NCBI GenBank assembly: GCA_902526005.1
Contig: CABZIW010000003.1
Coordinates: 1-64,000, forward strand
Source: an uncultured Pelagibacteraceae bacterium
GTDB taxonomy: Bacteria; Pseudomonadota; Alphaproteobacteria; Pelagibacterales; AG-422-B15
DNA: 64,000 nt
Direction: 5' to 3'
Shown: positions 8,323-16,694 of the stretch, piece after piece
How positions within the stretch are numbered: the first letter of the stretch is position 1
Layout: every line of letters begins with the position of its first letter
Position numbers and translations under genes: made by a program
Notes under the pieces: generated by a model
Seen by the model: the letters and a program-made list of their open reading frames with translations, nothing else
The model's database searches: none
Told to the model about the DNA's origin: nothing

Positions 8323-9446
8323 GCTATCTTTTTTACAATTACATTTCCAACTGAATAACCTGCTCCAAATGAACATATAATTGCTAAATCATTTTTATTT
8401 AATGATTTATTGTATTTATGAAAGGCAATAATTGAACCAGCTGAACTTGTATTTGCATATTCATCCAAAACTACAGGTGCTAACTCTTTTGGGGCATCTT
8501 TTCCCAATACATACTTTGAAATTAAAACGTTCATATTCTCGTTTGCTTGATGAAGATACATGCCTTTGAGATCATTGGCCGATAAGTTATTTTCTTCTAA
8601 ATGAGATTTAATCAAGTTAGAAACTTCTGGAACAACTTCCTTAAATACTTTTCGTCCATTTTGATGAAATAATTTGTCTGACTGACCAACGCCATCAGGC
8701 GATGAATTATTTAAAAAGCCATAATTATTTCTTATATTGTTTGAAAACTTAGTCAATAATCTCGTACCAATTATTTCATAAGAGTTTTCTTTGATATTTT
8801 CATCATTAAGACGTTCTAAAATAACTGCTGTTGCAACGTCTCCAAAAATAAAATGACAGTCTCGATCTCTGAAATTTAAATGTCCGGTACAAATTTCAGG
8901 ATTAATCATGATAGCAGACTTTATACTTCCAGACTTTACCATGTCGAAGATAGTTTGAATTCCAAAAGTTGCTGATGAACATGCAACATTCATATCAAAA
9001 GCAAAACCTTTGATACCCAAAGCATTTTGTATTTCAATTGCAATTGCTGGATAGGCACGCTCAAGATTTGAACAAGCTACAATTACTGCATCAATATCAT
9101 CTACATCTATATTTGAGTTTTTAATCGCATCTTTAGCTGCAATGACCCCCATTTCAGCTAAATTTGATAATTCTTCTTCTGACCTTTCTCTCAATTTAGG
9201 CCTCATAAAAGAAGTATCTAGAATTCCTGTTTTATTTTGTACATATCTTGATTTAACACCTGATGCTTTTTCTATGAATTCAGCACTGGATTTTTCTAAT
9301 GGTTGGATTTTTCCATTTTTAATATCTTCTGAATTTGTTACATTAAATTCATCAACATACTTATTGAATGATTGTACCAATTCCTCATTAGAGATTTTTT
9401 CCTTAGGAGTGTATAGGCCGGTCCCAGAAATTTGAACTTTATACAT
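8319..9446 (-). CDS. beta-ketoacyl-ACP synthase III family protein
   Basis: 375 aa thiolase-fold synthase with the KAS III triad visible: C156 (NVACSSATF), H299 (YLHQANE) and N332 (EYANTSSAGS). It is about 55 residues longer than typical FabH, mainly from an N-terminal insertion (about residues 30-85), which marks a separate FabH-like branch seen in other proteobacteria. The likely role is to start or branch fatty-acid or ketide synthesis with acyl-CoA and malonyl-ACP. It is monocistronic and convergent with the HD-protein gene. Whether it is the housekeeping FabH or a specialised paralogue cannot be told here. Confidence 0.85.
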   Translation of the reverse strand: MYKVQISGTGLYTPKEKISNEELVQSFNKYVDEFNVTNSEDIKNGKIQPLEKSSAEFIEKASGVKSRYVQNKTGILDTSFMRPKLRERSEEELSNLAEMGVIAAKDAIKNSNIDVDDIDAVIVACSNLERAYPAIAIEIQNALGIKGFAFDMNVACSSATFGIQTIFDMVKSGSIKSAIMINPEICTGHLNFRDRDCHFIFGDVATAVILERLNDENIKENSYEIIGTRLLTKFSNNIRNNYGFLNNSSPDGVGQSDKLFHQNGRKVFKEVVPEVSNLIKSHLEENNLSANDLKGMYLHQANENMNVLISKYVLGKDAPKELAPVVLDEYANTSSAGSIIAFHKYNKSLNKNDLAIICSFGAGYSVGNVIVKKIA

Positions 9447-9508
9447 ATTGGAAACTATAAAATTTAAGTAGGCGCTTTGACTAATTAACTTTTTTTTCTA
9501 ATTATTAC

Positions 9509-9542
9509 AAAAAAAAGAAAACTGACCCTAAAAAAGGGCCAG
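9509..9542 (-). terminator. Intrinsic terminator of the small lipoprotein gene
   Basis: On the minus strand CTGGCCCT, a short T-rich loop and AGGGTCAG form an 8-bp hairpin with one G-T pair (arms 9535-9542 and 9522-9529). It is followed by a T-rich run interrupted by one C (complement of 9509-9520). It starts 10 bp after the lipoprotein stop. It is the clearest rho-independent terminator I found in the window. Confidence 0.75.
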
Positions 9543-9552
9543 CTTCTAATAT

Positions 9553-9669
9553 TTATATTCCTGGAATATAAGGAACGCCATCACCTTTAATGGTTTCATT
9601 TATACTTTGTAATGTAGTACAAGCTGAAATCATAAAACTGAAAGCTAAAACTGTAAGAGTAGTACGCAT
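9553..9669 (-). CDS. Small entericidin-like lipoprotein (38 aa)
   Basis: A 38-aa reading frame with an ATG at 9669 and a good ribosome site (GGAG, 7 nt upstream). The peptide begins MRTTLTVLAFSFMISAC: a short charged start, a hydrophobic stretch and a lipobox-like ISAC cysteine at residue 17. The mature tail has about 21 residues (TTLQSINETIKGDG and PYIPGI). Size and layout match entericidin-type membrane lipoproteins. It has its own terminator, so it appears to be a monocistronic, deliberately expressed gene. Exact function is not recognised; similar small lipoproteins are often linked to envelope stress. Confidence 0.7.
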   Translation of the reverse strand: MRTTLTVLAFSFMISACTTLQSINETIKGDGVPYIPGI

Positions 9670-9728
9670 GCTTTTTCTCCTATTTATTTAAAGATACTAT
9701 ATTTAATTAAGTACTAATTACAATTATT

Positions 9729-9989
9729 ATGTTTAGAATCATGAAATTCTATGTGTATATCATTGGCACAACCAATCCTAAGCCTAGAACATATGTTGGT
9801 TGGAGCAATAATATTGATAAAAGAATAAGGGCTCATAACGCCTCAAAAGGTGCAAAATACACTAGAGGTAGCAAATGGAAACTTTTGTATAAAGAGATTT
9901 TTGAGTCTAAATCAGACGCAATGAAAAGGGAAATTGTTCTAAAAAAAGATCGTAAACTCAGAACGCAACTTAGAAAAAAATTAGTTTAA
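9729..9989 (+). CDS. GIY-YIG nuclease domain protein (UPF0213-like)
   Basis: 86 aa single-domain protein. The GIY and YIG strands appear as FYVYIIG and TYVGWSNN, followed by RIRAHNAS and the glutamate in KREIVLKK, the usual single-domain arrangement. The family includes YhbQ-type nucleases of poorly defined role. Family members normally begin at MKFYVYI, so the true start is probably the second ATG at 9741. Its 3' end overlaps the convergent cupin gene by 9 bp. It lies in a small accessory patch beside tRNA-Arg. Confidence 0.8.
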   Translation: MFRIMKFYVYIIGTTNPKPRTYVGWSNNIDKRIRAHNASKGAKYTRGSKWKLLYKEIFESKSDAMKREIVLKKDRKLRTQLRKKLV

Positions 9990-10403
9990 AGTTCCGTATT
10001 CACTTCTCCCTCTTTTTCTTAGTCCGTAAGGACCAGCAATATAAATTGTAATTGGCTTAATGCCTGGCTCTAAGTCAACCCGGTGCAAATTATCAGCACT
10101 TCTAAACCCTATATAAAATTTTCCACGCCATTTTCTTTTTTTATTGATGTTTGTCTCCCAGTAACCACCACTTAAAATAATTGTAATATATGGAAAGGGA
10201 TGATTGTGCAGCCCAATTCCATGATCATTATCTAAAATATGATGAATAAGTATATTGAAAGGAAACCATTTCGGTCTTTTTCTAAATAGCAAATAATACC
10301 TAGCTGTCCATGGTTTTGCTAAATGATATTCTGGGTGTGAAGGGCCTCTGTCCATCACAACTTTTTTTCGTCCTAATTTCTCTAGTATCTTAAGAAAAAG
10401 CAT
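9981..10403 (-). CDS. Cupin-like hypothetical protein
   Basis: 140 aa from an ATG at 10403. A longer frame upstream exists, but its extra N-terminus is only the antisense of the tRNA-Arg gene, so I reject it. The protein carries IGLHNHPFPYITIILSGGYWE, here the core of a cupin beta-barrel with a HxH metal-binding pair, and later DNLHRVDLEPG, which supplies a third histidine. It is therefore probably a small metal-binding cupin; no substrate can be named. Its start lies inside the promoter region of the oppositely oriented tRNA gene, and its end overlaps the GIY-YIG gene. Confidence 0.6.
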   Translation of the reverse strand: MLFLKILEKLGRKKVVMDRGPSHPEYHLAKPWTARYYLLFRKRPKWFPFNILIHHILDNDHGIGLHNHPFPYITIILSGGYWETNINKKRKWRGKFYIGFRSADNLHRVDLEPGIKPITIYIAGPYGLRKRGRSEYGTLN

Positions 10404-10414
10404 GGTACGTGAAA

Positions 10415-10420
10415 TATAAT
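10415..10420 (+). promoter_or_regulatory. -10 element of the tRNA-Arg promoter
   Basis: A perfect TATAAT lies 6 bp upstream of the mature tRNA-Arg 5' end, which places transcription start at or next to the tRNA itself. No strong -35 is visible; TTAAGA at 10390-10395 is the best candidate, with a long 19-bp spacer. Confidence 0.5.
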
Positions 10421-10426
10421 ATAGAT

Positions 10427-10503
10427 GCGTCCGTAGCTCAACTGGATAGAGCATCAGACTTCGGATCTGAGGGTTGAGGGTTCGAATCCTTCCGGGCGCA
10501 CCA
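10427..10503 (+). tRNA. tRNA-Arg (anticodon TCG)
   Basis: 77 nt with encoded CCA. The acceptor stem is GCGTCCG with CGGGCGC (one G-T pair), the D arm GCTC/GAGC, the anticodon stem TCAGA/TCTGA with loop CTTCGGA, and the T arm contains GTTCGAATCC. Anticodon TCG reads CGN arginine codons. It is flanked by small accessory genes on both sides. Confidence 0.95.
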
Positions 10504-10512
10504 GAAAAAACT

Positions 10513-11112
10513 ATGAAGATATATAAACCATTTGGGCCAACAATAGGCAAAACAAAGTTCTCATCGAAAACGGTTACAAACTTAAACAAGTTTTCAGATC
10601 AAGTATCAAAAAATAAGTCTTTATCTAAAAAGTATGATTATGATCATAGGCTTATAGGAAGTATGAAGCAGCAGTTTAAAATACCAAATAAAATTCTAAA
10701 AGCTGGAATAGAAAAACAGATAATTAATTCAATTAAAGATTATTATAAGCAAACATTAAATATAAAAGTTAAGAAAATTAAAATTGAAAGAGCTTGGATA
10801 GTAAGTCAGTATGCTGGAGATTTTAATCCACCTCATTTACACAGAGGTAACATCAGTGGTGTGGGTTATTTAAAAATTCCCTCGTCTATAAGATTAAATA
10901 AAGAAAAAGATTTAGCAGGTTTAATTTCATTTTTTGATGGCCGTGTTTCGATGCCCAGGAATAGCCCTCCGCTTGTTAAGCACCGTGAAACATTTAAGCC
11001 CAAGGTAGGAGATTTATATATTTTCCCTTCTTTTTTAATGCATGATGTTCATCCTTTTAGAGGAGATGGTGAGAGACGGTGTTTTTCTTTTAATGCATTT
11101 GTAGATGCTTAA
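10513..11112 (+). CDS. Putative 2OG-Fe(II) oxygenase (TIGR02466/phage-like family)
   Basis: 199 aa from the ATG at 10513; a longer frame reads through tRNA-Arg and is rejected. The core NPPHLHRGNISGVGYL carries the first iron histidines. FLMHDVHPF supplies the distal histidine, and GERRCFSFNAF supplies the arginine expected to bind 2-oxoglutarate. This matches the small putative 2OG oxygenases common in marine bacteria and their phages; the substrate is unknown. The start codon is only 9 nt after the tRNA CCA end, so processing of a joint transcript would leave almost no leader. The end interleaves with the convergent tsaC-like gene (TTAA). Confidence 0.65.
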   Translation: MKIYKPFGPTIGKTKFSSKTVTNLNKFSDQVSKNKSLSKKYDYDHRLIGSMKQQFKIPNKILKAGIEKQIINSIKDYYKQTLNIKVKKIKIERAWIVSQYAGDFNPPHLHRGNISGVGYLKIPSSIRLNKEKDLAGLISFFDGRVSMPRNSPPLVKHRETFKPKVGDLYIFPSFLMHDVHPFRGDGERRCFSFNAFVDA

Positions 11113-11747
11113 TAATGTTTAATATAAAAATTTTTTAATTCTTCATTAATTAATTTTTTAGACAAAGAACCTTCGCGTATAATGTTTATTTGATTATTTT
11201 TAGTTTCAACTAAAGTTGACTCTTTAAAGCTCATTTTACCTTTTTTTTCGATTGCATAAGCGACATCTTTTGATTTTATTATTCCCAATTGATTTAATGA
11301 TTTTATATTTATCTCTCCATGAATATTAGCACTTGTAGTTGCAAGTGGCTTTTGAATGTACTCGAGAATTTTTATAACGTCTTTATTTTTTGGAATGCGT
11401 ATACCTACCTTAGACAATCTTTTGTCCCCATTATAAAACTTTTTTCCTTTCTTTTTTAATATTAAAGTAAGTGGTCCAGGCCAATATTTTGATGCCAAAT
11501 ATTCTTCAAAGGGTGAAAATATTGCTAGCTTTTTAGCTTCAGCAATTGAATGAGTAAACAGAATAAGAGGAAATCTTTTGGGTCTTTTTTTAATCTTAAA
11601 TATATTTTCAACGCCTTGAAAACTCTTTGCATTGGCCGCAATACCATAAACAGTATCTGTTGGGATTACTATAGTTTTTCCTATCAGTAGACTTCTAGTT
11701 ATAATTTTAATATTATTTGAATTTAGATTTATTATTTTAGATTTCAT
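11109..11747 (-). CDS. tsaC: Threonylcarbamoyl-AMP synthase (Sua5/YrdC/TsaC family)
   Basis: 212 aa from the ATG at 11747 (MKSKIINLN); an upstream alternative at 11795 would run into the divergent gene. The YrdC domain is clear: PTDTVYGIAANA, KIKKRPKRFPLIL, KYWPGPLTLIL, VGIRIP and TTSANIHGE. The enzyme makes threonylcarbamoyl-adenylate for the t6A37 modification of ANN-decoding tRNAs. It lacks the extra Sua5 domain, so it is the short TsaC type. Its start codon is separated by only 3 bp from the start of the divergent deacetylase-like gene. Confidence 0.88.
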   Translation of the reverse strand: MKSKIINLNSNNIKIITRSLLIGKTIVIPTDTVYGIAANAKSFQGVENIFKIKKRPKRFPLILFTHSIAEAKKLAIFSPFEEYLASKYWPGPLTLILKKKGKKFYNGDKRLSKVGIRIPKNKDVIKILEYIQKPLATTSANIHGEINIKSLNQLGIIKSKDVAYAIEKKGKMSFKESTLVETKNNQINIIREGSLSKKLINEELKNFYIKHY

Positions 11748-11750
11748 TAA

Positions 11751-12686
11751 ATGACTCAAACACAAATATATTTCGATGATAGTTTTAAAGATCATGTATC
11801 CTCTCTTGATTATCCAGAGAGAACTGATCGAGTAAAAAATATCATCGATTTAATAAATAATGAAGAATTTAAAAATATATCAATAATTAAACCGAATAAG
11901 GTAGATTACTCTCATATTTATGAAGCACATGAAAAAAGTTTTGTAGATGAAACTCTTGATCGTTTTCCAAAAGATGAACAGATAATTTTTCTGGATCAAG
12001 AAACACCAGTATCTCGTGGTTCTTTTGAGGCAACATTAAAAGCTGCAGGCGCTGGCATAGACGCGGCAGATAACGTTATAAACAAAAAATGTATGAATGC
12101 GTTCTGTATTGTAAGGCCGCCAGGCCATCATGCATGTTATGACCGTTCAATGGGTTTTTGTGTATTTAATAATGTAGCTATATCTGCAAAGTACCTGATT
12201 AATAAGTATGGTTTAGAAAATATTGCCATTATTGACTTTGATGTTCATCATGGAAACGGAACGCAAGATATATTCTATGAAAATTCTAATGTACATTACT
12301 ATTCAACTCATCAATATCCATTGTATCCTGGAACAGGCGATACAAATGAAAAGGGAGTAGGAAATATTGTTAATGTACCTCTTCAAGCGGGAACAAATTC
12401 ATCTCAATATCAGTCAGCTTTTGATGAGATGATTATAAAAAAATTACATGATCAAAAACCAGATTTTTTAATTTTATCAGCGGGTTTCGATGCTCACGAA
12501 AAAGACCCATTGGCATCGCTAGAACTTTTAGAAAATGATTTTAAATTGATAACACAAAAGTTGATGAGTATAGCAGATAAATATTGTGATAACCGAATTA
12601 TTTCTATGCTTGAAGGTGGATATGATATACAAGCTTTAGAAAATTCAATGATTACCCATATAAAAGAGTTACAAAATAATGACTAA
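11751..12686 (+). CDS. Histone-deacetylase/AcuC-family amidohydrolase
   Basis: 311 aa arginase-deacetylase fold. Visible active-site segments are RPPGHHACYDRSMGFC (tandem catalytic histidines), IDFDVHHGNGTQ (zinc Asp and His) and SAGFDAHEKDP (second zinc Asp). Bacterial members deacetylate acetylated amines such as polyamines, or proteins. It is the first of three overlapping or abutting genes (with xseB and ispA), an arrangement common in alphaproteobacteria. It overlaps xseB by 8 bp. The real substrate is unknown. Confidence 0.88.
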   Translation: MTQTQIYFDDSFKDHVSSLDYPERTDRVKNIIDLINNEEFKNISIIKPNKVDYSHIYEAHEKSFVDETLDRFPKDEQIIFLDQETPVSRGSFEATLKAAGAGIDAADNVINKKCMNAFCIVRPPGHHACYDRSMGFCVFNNVAISAKYLINKYGLENIAIIDFDVHHGNGTQDIFYENSNVHYYSTHQYPLYPGTGDTNEKGVGNIVNVPLQAGTNSSQYQSAFDEMIIKKLHDQKPDFLILSAGFDAHEKDPLASLELLENDFKLITQKLMSIADKYCDNRIISMLEGGYDIQALENSMITHIKELQNND

Positions 12687-12912
12687 AATACATGATAACA
12701 TAAAAAAACTTTCTTTTGAAAAAGCTATGGAAGAACTAACTGAGATTGTAGAGAATTTAGAGAGTGGAAACATCGATCTTGAAAAGTCTATTGAGTATTA
12801 TACGCGTGGATCGCAATTAAGAGCCCATTGCCAACAAAAATTAGACGATGCAGTTTTAAAACTTGAAGAAATCAAAGTGCTGCCAGATGGTAAAATATCT
12901 AAAAAAAAGTAA
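12679..12912 (+). CDS. xseB: Exodeoxyribonuclease VII small subunit
   Basis: 77 aa with the compact family signature FEKAMEELTEIVENLESG followed by LEKSIEYYTRG and LRAHCQQKLDDA. XseB binds XseA to form exonuclease VII, which degrades single-stranded DNA in repair. It overlaps the upstream deacetylase-like gene by 8 bp, and its stop abuts the ispA start directly. The large subunit is not in the window. Confidence 0.9.
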   Translation: MTKIHDNIKKLSFEKAMEELTEIVENLESGNIDLEKSIEYYTRGSQLRAHCQQKLDDAVLKLEEIKVLPDGKISKKK

Positions 12913-13731
12913 ATGAAACATCAAATCATAAATAACGATTTGAAAAAATTTACAATTAAATTCAATAAATTTTTAAAAAAAAAACTAAGTAAAGATAAAA
13001 ATCTACTAAATCAAGCTATCCTATATTCAATCAATACAGGAGGTAAAAGATTTAGACCATATCTAGTATACATTTTTGGCAAAGAATTGAATTTATCAAA
13101 CAGTATCATTTTTAATTTAGCTTCAGCAATTGAGATGTTACATAATTATTCTCTTGTGCATGATGATTTACCTTCTATGGATGACGATAAATTTAGGAGA
13201 GGAAAAAAAACAACGCATTATAAATTCAATGAATATACTGCAATTCTTGCGGGATGTGCTTTATTGACTAAATCATATCAAATTTTATCTAATAGTTCTT
13301 TTAATATATCCGACAAGAAAAAAACAAAGTTAATTGAAGTGCTGAGTAAAGTTTCAGGTGAAAAAGGACTTCTTTTAGGGCAATACTATGATTTAAGTTT
13401 AAAGTCGCCCACTGTAAGAGGGAGATTAAAATTAAACAAATTAAAAACTGCAAGATTAATGTCTTATTGCTGTCAAGCAGTTGCGATATGTGCAAACAAA
13501 AATAAGAGTGTCGAAATTAGTATGCAAAAAATTGGAGAGTACATCGGAGAAATTTTTCAAATCAATGATGATTTTGCAGATTTTCCAAGAATGTCAAAGG
13601 TAAATACTGAGATTTTACTTAAATACAGAAAAAAACTAGCTGAAAAGACTATAAAGAATTTGAAGAAAATTAAATTAAAGAAAAAAAAGACATTCTTACT
13701 TATTGATTTTTTAGTTGATCTAAAAGTTTAG
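12913..13731 (+). CDS. ispA: Farnesyl diphosphate synthase (short-chain polyprenyl synthase)
   Basis: 272 aa. The two aspartate-rich motifs are DDLPSMDDD (first) and NDDFAD (second), and GGKRFRP lies near the N-terminus. The four-residue spacing inside the first motif is typical of bacterial farnesyl diphosphate synthases. It condenses IPP with DMAPP and GPP. It follows xseB with no gap, the usual alphaproteobacterial order, but the expected dxs does not follow; the convergent aroC does. The protein is somewhat shorter than the usual 290-300 aa. Confidence 0.88.
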   Translation: MKHQIINNDLKKFTIKFNKFLKKKLSKDKNLLNQAILYSINTGGKRFRPYLVYIFGKELNLSNSIIFNLASAIEMLHNYSLVHDDLPSMDDDKFRRGKKTTHYKFNEYTAILAGCALLTKSYQILSNSSFNISDKKKTKLIEVLSKVSGEKGLLLGQYYDLSLKSPTVRGRLKLNKLKTARLMSYCCQAVAICANKNKSVEISMQKIGEYIGEIFQINDDFADFPRMSKVNTEILLKYRKKLAEKTIKNLKKIKLKKKKTFLLIDFLVDLKV

Positions 13732-14813
13732 CCACACTGTGCTCTATTGCGCAATATATGATCTGCTAGAACACACGCCATCATGGCTTCAGCAATAGGA
13801 ACAGCTCTCAAACCTACACATGGATCGTGACGACCTTTTGTTGAAATCAATGTATTTTGAAATTTATTATTAATTGTTTTTTTTGCCTTCAAAATTGACG
13901 ATGTTGGTTTAATCGTTATTGATAAATTTAAATCCTGGCCACTTGATATACCACCTAAGATTCCGCCAGCGTTATTAGAAGAAAAGATAATTTTTTTATT
14001 TTTATTAGCTCTTATTTCGTCGGAGTTTTCATCTCCTGATAATTCAACAGCCTCATTGCCAGCTCCTATTTCAACCCCTTTAACAGCGTTGATACTCATC
14101 ATTGCACCTGCAAGGTCAGCATCCAATTTACCATATATAGGTTCTCCAAGCCCGGCGGGAACATTTTTAGCATTTACTAATAATTTTGCACCCAATGATG
14201 ATCCTTTTTTTCTAGTTTCATCTAGGTACTCTTCCCAAACTTTAACTATTTTTTTATCAGGACAGAAAAATGAATTTTTCTTTACGTCATTCCAATTGAA
14301 ATTTCTTTGATTAATTGTCAGCTTTCCAACTTGTGTAACTGCACCTTGAATTAAAATATCTTTTTTTAATATATGCCCAATTACTTTTCTTGCGACAGCG
14401 CCAGCAGCTACTCTACTCGCAGTTTCTCTTGCAGAAGAACGACCTCCACCTCTATAATCTCTTATTCCATATTTCAAAAAATATGTTAGGTCAGCATGTC
14501 CAGGCCTAAATTTATTTTTTATATCGCTGTAGTCTTTTGACTTTTGATCTTTGTTCCAAATTAACAGCATTATCGGGGTTCCAGTTGTTTTACCCTCAAA
14601 TACACCTGATAAAATTGAAACTTTATCATCTTCTCTTCTTTGTGTAACAAATCTATTTTTTCCTGGCTTTCTCATATCTAAATATTTCTGAATATCCTTT
14701 TCCTTAAGTGGTATTAGAGGAGGACAACCATCAATTACACATCCAATAGCTTCCCCATGAGATTCCCCCCATGATGTAAATCGAAAATTTTTTCCGAAAG
14801 TGTTAAATGACAT
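13728..14813 (-). CDS. aroC: Chorismate synthase
   Basis: 361 aa, full length. Signature blocks are [27 protein letters not shown] and [18 protein letters not shown]. It converts EPSP to chorismate with reduced FMN, the last shared step of aromatic amino-acid synthesis. It lies 2 bp downstream of ispB on the same strand, so the two are probably co-transcribed. Its stop interleaves with that of ispA (TTAG on the plus strand). Confidence 0.97.
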   Translation of the reverse strand: MSFNTFGKNFRFTSWGESHGEAIGCVIDGCPPLIPLKEKDIQKYLDMRKPGKNRFVTQRREDDKVSILSGVFEGKTTGTPIMLLIWNKDQKSKDYSDIKNKFRPGHADLTYFLKYGIRDYRGGGRSSARETASRVAAGAVARKVIGHILKKDILIQGAVTQVGKLTINQRNFNWNDVKKNSFFCPDKKIVKVWEEYLDETRKKGSSLGAKLLVNAKNVPAGLGEPIYGKLDADLAGAMMSINAVKGVEIGAGNEAVELSGDENSDEIRANKNKKIIFSSNNAGGILGGISSGQDLNLSITIKPTSSILKAKKTINNKFQNTLISTKGRHDPCVGLRAVPIAEAMMACVLADHILRNRAQCG

Positions 14814-14815
14814 AT

Positions 14816-15796
14816 TTATTTGTCTCTGATTATTAAATGATCCACCAATTCATCAAGATACACTTTATATTTATTTCCTTCAAATTTATTAATATTAGTT
14901 TTGGCTTTTTCTGCGTATTTTCTAACAAATTCGATTGAACTCTTATAAGTATTAGTTTTCTTCATTAGATTTAGAATTGCTGCCAGATCTTTTTTACTTC
15001 TTTTTCTCTTAAAAAAGAGTTTGGCTATAATTTTTTTTGACTTTTTATCAGATTTTTTGAAACAATGAATGACTGGATATGTTACTTTACCCTCAAAAAA
15101 ATCTTTCCCAACACTTTTTCCCATTTTGCTCGAGTCACCGAAATAATCTAATACGTCATCAGATAATTGAAAGGCCATGCCAAAATTAAAACCAAAATCA
15201 TTAAATATTTTTTGAATTTTTTTATTTTGGTCAGTAATGATGGTCGGTAAGTAACAAGATATCCTAAAAAGCTCAGCAGTTTTAGCATCAATTATAGATA
15301 AGTACTTCTTTTCTGTTAAGTTGACGTTTTGATTGTTGCCTACGTCTTGTATTTGTCCTCTCGCTAAAATAAGTGATGTTTGGGATAATATCTCTAGTAA
15401 CTTCAGTGATTTATTTTTTACCATTAGCTTAAAAGCCCTACTCAAAAGGTAATCTCCAACTAAAACACTTACTTTATTTCCCCATATTTGATTTGCGCTT
15501 AATTTTCCTCTCCTGATCTTTCCTGTATCAATTACATCATCATGCAACAAAGTAGCGTTATGAATAAACTCTATGCAGACAGCAAGTGTAACATCTGCGT
15601 TACCTTTGTAATTTAGCATCTTTGATACAAGTAAAGTAAGAAGAGGCCTTATTTTTTTTCCTTTAGCTTTAATGAGATGGCCTGCTGTTAATGTAATTAA
15701 TTTTTCTTCATCCTTTATGTTCTTACTGATTTCTCTTTCAACTCTCTTCAGAGAGCTTTTAAGTAAATTCGATAATGATTTTACAGGGGTATTCAC
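14816..15796 (-). CDS. ispB: Long-chain polyprenyl diphosphate synthase (ubiquinone side chain)
   Basis: 326 aa trans-prenyltransferase. GKKIRPLL, the first aspartate motif [15 protein letters not shown] and the second [11 protein letters not shown] are intact. The two-residue spacing in the first motif and the total length fit an octa- to decaprenyl synthase that makes the quinone tail. Alphaproteobacteria commonly use Q-10, but chain length cannot be read from the sequence. Its promoter region (15797-15887) is shared with the divergent S49 peptidase gene. Confidence 0.9.
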   Translation of the reverse strand: MNTPVKSLSNLLKSSLKRVEREISKNIKDEEKLITLTAGHLIKAKGKKIRPLLTLLVSKMLNYKGNADVTLAVCIEFIHNATLLHDDVIDTGKIRRGKLSANQIWGNKVSVLVGDYLLSRAFKLMVKNKSLKLLEILSQTSLILARGQIQDVGNNQNVNLTEKKYLSIIDAKTAELFRISCYLPTIITDQNKKIQKIFNDFGFNFGMAFQLSDDVLDYFGDSSKMGKSVGKDFFEGKVTYPVIHCFKKSDKKSKKIIAKLFFKRKRSKKDLAAILNLMKKTNTYKSSIEFVRKYAEKAKTNINKFEGNKYKVYLDELVDHLIIRDK

Positions 15797-15887
15797 TTAT
15801 TAATTATGATTTTGTTTTATATTTAGATGTACTTATAATATAGTCTCATATAATTAAAAGTTATTGATTTCAGGCAATATTTAAAAA

Positions 15888-16694
15888 ATGAGCTTAATAT
15901 CCTCTAAAACAAGAATAAATATAGTTGGCTTGCGAGGCGTTATTGGAGATCTTGGTAGATTTCAAAAAGGTCTTACACTTGAGAATTGTGCTGCTATTCT
16001 TGATAAAGCTTTTAGCTTTAAAAAGCCATCTGTAGTAGTCATTAAGATCAACTCGCCAGGTGGGTCACCGGTACAATCTGAACTGATACACAACCGTATA
16101 AGAAATTTATCAAAGAAAAACAATGTGAAAGTGATTACGATCGCGGAGGATGTTGCTGCCTCAGGAGGTTATATGCTGATGTGTGCAGGAGATACCTTAA
16201 TCGCCAATAAAAGTTCTATAGTCGGATCTATAGGTGTGATTAGTGCCTCTTTTGGATTCAAAAAATTAATAGATAAACTAGGCATTAAAAGAAGAGTTTT
16301 TACAAAAGGAGATAGAAAATCATTTCTCGATCCATTTGAAGAAGTTTCTAAAAAAGACATAGATAAGTTGATCAAAGTTCAGGATAGTATATTTGAAAAT
16401 TTCAAAGATTTAGTATCAAAAAATAGAAAAAAGAAAATAGACCCAAAAAAAGTTTTTAATGGGGAGTTTTGGACAGGCGAACAAGCAAAAAAACTCGGTT
16501 TAGTAGATTCTAATGAAGAACTAAACTCATACATTGAAAAACATTATGGAAAAAAATTAAAGATTAGGAACATAGAAGAAAAAAAATCATTAATTAAAAA
16601 TATTTTAAATAATCAGATTTCAAATAACGATATTGTTGACCGGCTTACAGAAGCCCTAAGGGAAAATTCTTTCTGGAGTCGATATGGCCTCTAA
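15888..16694 (+). CDS. S49-family serine peptidase (SppA-like, single domain, no membrane anchor)
   Basis: 268 aa. The Ser/Lys dyad is S92 (VAASGGYM) and K144 ([10 protein letters not shown]), exactly the roughly 52-residue separation seen in SppA enzymes. NSPGGS lies upstream. Unlike typical SppA or SohB, no signal anchor or transmembrane segment precedes the domain, so the protein appears cytoplasmic or peripherally bound. Family members degrade signal peptides or membrane-protein fragments. It overlaps glyS by 11 bp. A related cytoplasmic family is used in phage capsid maturation, but nothing here is phage-like. Confidence 0.85.
   Translation: MSLISSKTRINIVGLRGVIGDLGRFQKGLTLENCAAILDKAFSFKKPSVVVIKINSPGGSPVQSELIHNRIRNLSKKNNVKVITIAEDVAASGGYMLMCAGDTLIANKSSIVGSIGVISASFGFKKLIDKLGIKRRVFTKGDRKSFLDPFEEVSKKDIDKLIKVQDSIFENFKDLVSKNRKKKIDPKKVFNGEFWTGEQAKKLGLVDSNEELNSYIEKHYGKKLKIRNIEEKKSLIKNILNNQISNNDIVDRLTEALRENSFWSRYGL

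Noticed and set aside
10474..10512. Start of the 2OG oxygenase inside tRNA-Arg
   Set aside because: The first 13 residues only translate the tRNA 3' half; the first ATG after the tRNA is at 10513.
10404..10589. N-terminal extension of the cupin gene up to 10589 (minus strand)
   Set aside because: The extra 62 residues are the antisense translation of tRNA-Arg and the following gene, a well-known artefact; the ATG at 10403 gives a sensible start.
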